Program-made: the position numbers and the translations under genes | NCBI GenBank assembly: GCA_964594625.1 | Contig: CAZQNC010000040.1 | Location: forward strand, 1-11,319 | Length of the DNA stretch: 11,319 bases | Direction of reading: 5' to 3' | Source: CAZESS01 sp964594625 | Lineage (GTDB): Archaea > Thermoplasmatota > E2 > UBA202 > DSCA01 | Notes under the pieces: generated by a model | What the model was told of the DNA's origin: nothing | Database searches by the model: none | What the model saw: only the letters and a program-made list of their open reading frames with translations | Shown: positions 11,273 to 11,319 of the stretch, in pieces | How positions within the stretch are numbered: the stretch's first letter is position 1 | Layout of the letters: the number at the start of each line of letters is the position of its first letter

Positions 11273-11286
11273 TTTAATATAAAAAA
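11273..11286 (+). promoter_or_regulatory. Possible divergent promoter for a gene entering from the window's right edge
   Basis: TTTAATATAAAAAA is a good TATA-like block. It lies about 22-25 nt before a GTG at 11300 whose frame (GTG AAG CTA ACC CAG CCA) stays open to the window end. If real, a leaderless gene begins there, but only six codons are visible. Confidence 0.25.
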
Positions 11287-11319
11287 GATATTTTAGAATG
11301 TGAAGCTAACCCAGCCACA

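Noticed and set aside
1..11319. CRISPR array, insertion sequence, transposase or complete prophage
   Set aside because: No spaced direct repeats, no transposase or integrase reading frame and no terminal inverted repeats were seen anywhere in the window.

Overview
The window looks archaeal and euryarchaeal, probably from the methanogen-related Methanomicrobia/Halobacteriota side. The evidence is NreA, a stand-alone XPF nuclease, archaeal NMN adenylyltransferase (NadM), a PKD surface protein ending in a PGF-CTERM sorting signal, a tRNA-Thr gene with a canonical bulge-helix-bulge intron, no encoded CCA, and many A/T-rich TATA-like boxes about 25 nt upstream of start codons. Most of the window is GC-rich; the last ~470 bases are clearly AT-rich. 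The exact lineage cannot be fixed from the sequence alone.

Left part (1-5953, all minus strand): the 5' end of a small antitoxin-like protein; a VapB(AbrB-type)/VapC(PIN) toxin-antitoxin pair with directly abutting reading frames; a UspA-type ATP-binding stress protein; a bacterial-type S-adenosylmethionine synthetase (metK); an unrecognised two-helix membrane protein; tRNA-Leu(GAG); a secreted propeller-like/PKD protein with a PGF-CTERM anchor; ribulose-phosphate 3-epimerase (rpe); and an Lrp/AsnC regulator.

Centre (5954-9385, plus strand): a divergent intergenic region leads into two overlapping small genes of unknown function. They are preceded by a perfect hairpin that abuts a full-strength Shine-Dalgarno. 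Next come an XPF/ERCC4-HhH nuclease, the PCNA-linked repair protein NreA, and a radical-SAM protein of the spore-photoproduct-lyase-like family whose start overlaps the nreA stop (ATGA). The three genes form a likely DNA-repair cluster.

Right part (9386-11319): nadM on the minus strand, converging on the radical-SAM gene with a 3-bp gap; a small winged-helix-like gene with a probable leaderless GTG start; the intron-containing tRNA-Thr(TGT); a start-less AbrB-like reading frame overlapping a small ribbon-helix-helix-like gene; and, in AT-rich DNA, a winged-helix regulator with a perfect 15-bp palindrome at its promoter. The region after tRNA-Thr looks like acquired or decaying DNA. No CRISPR array, insertion sequence or transposase was seen.

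The strongest candidates for something not well described are the translationally coupled nreA-radical-SAM pair and the hairpin-led two-gene small-protein operon.
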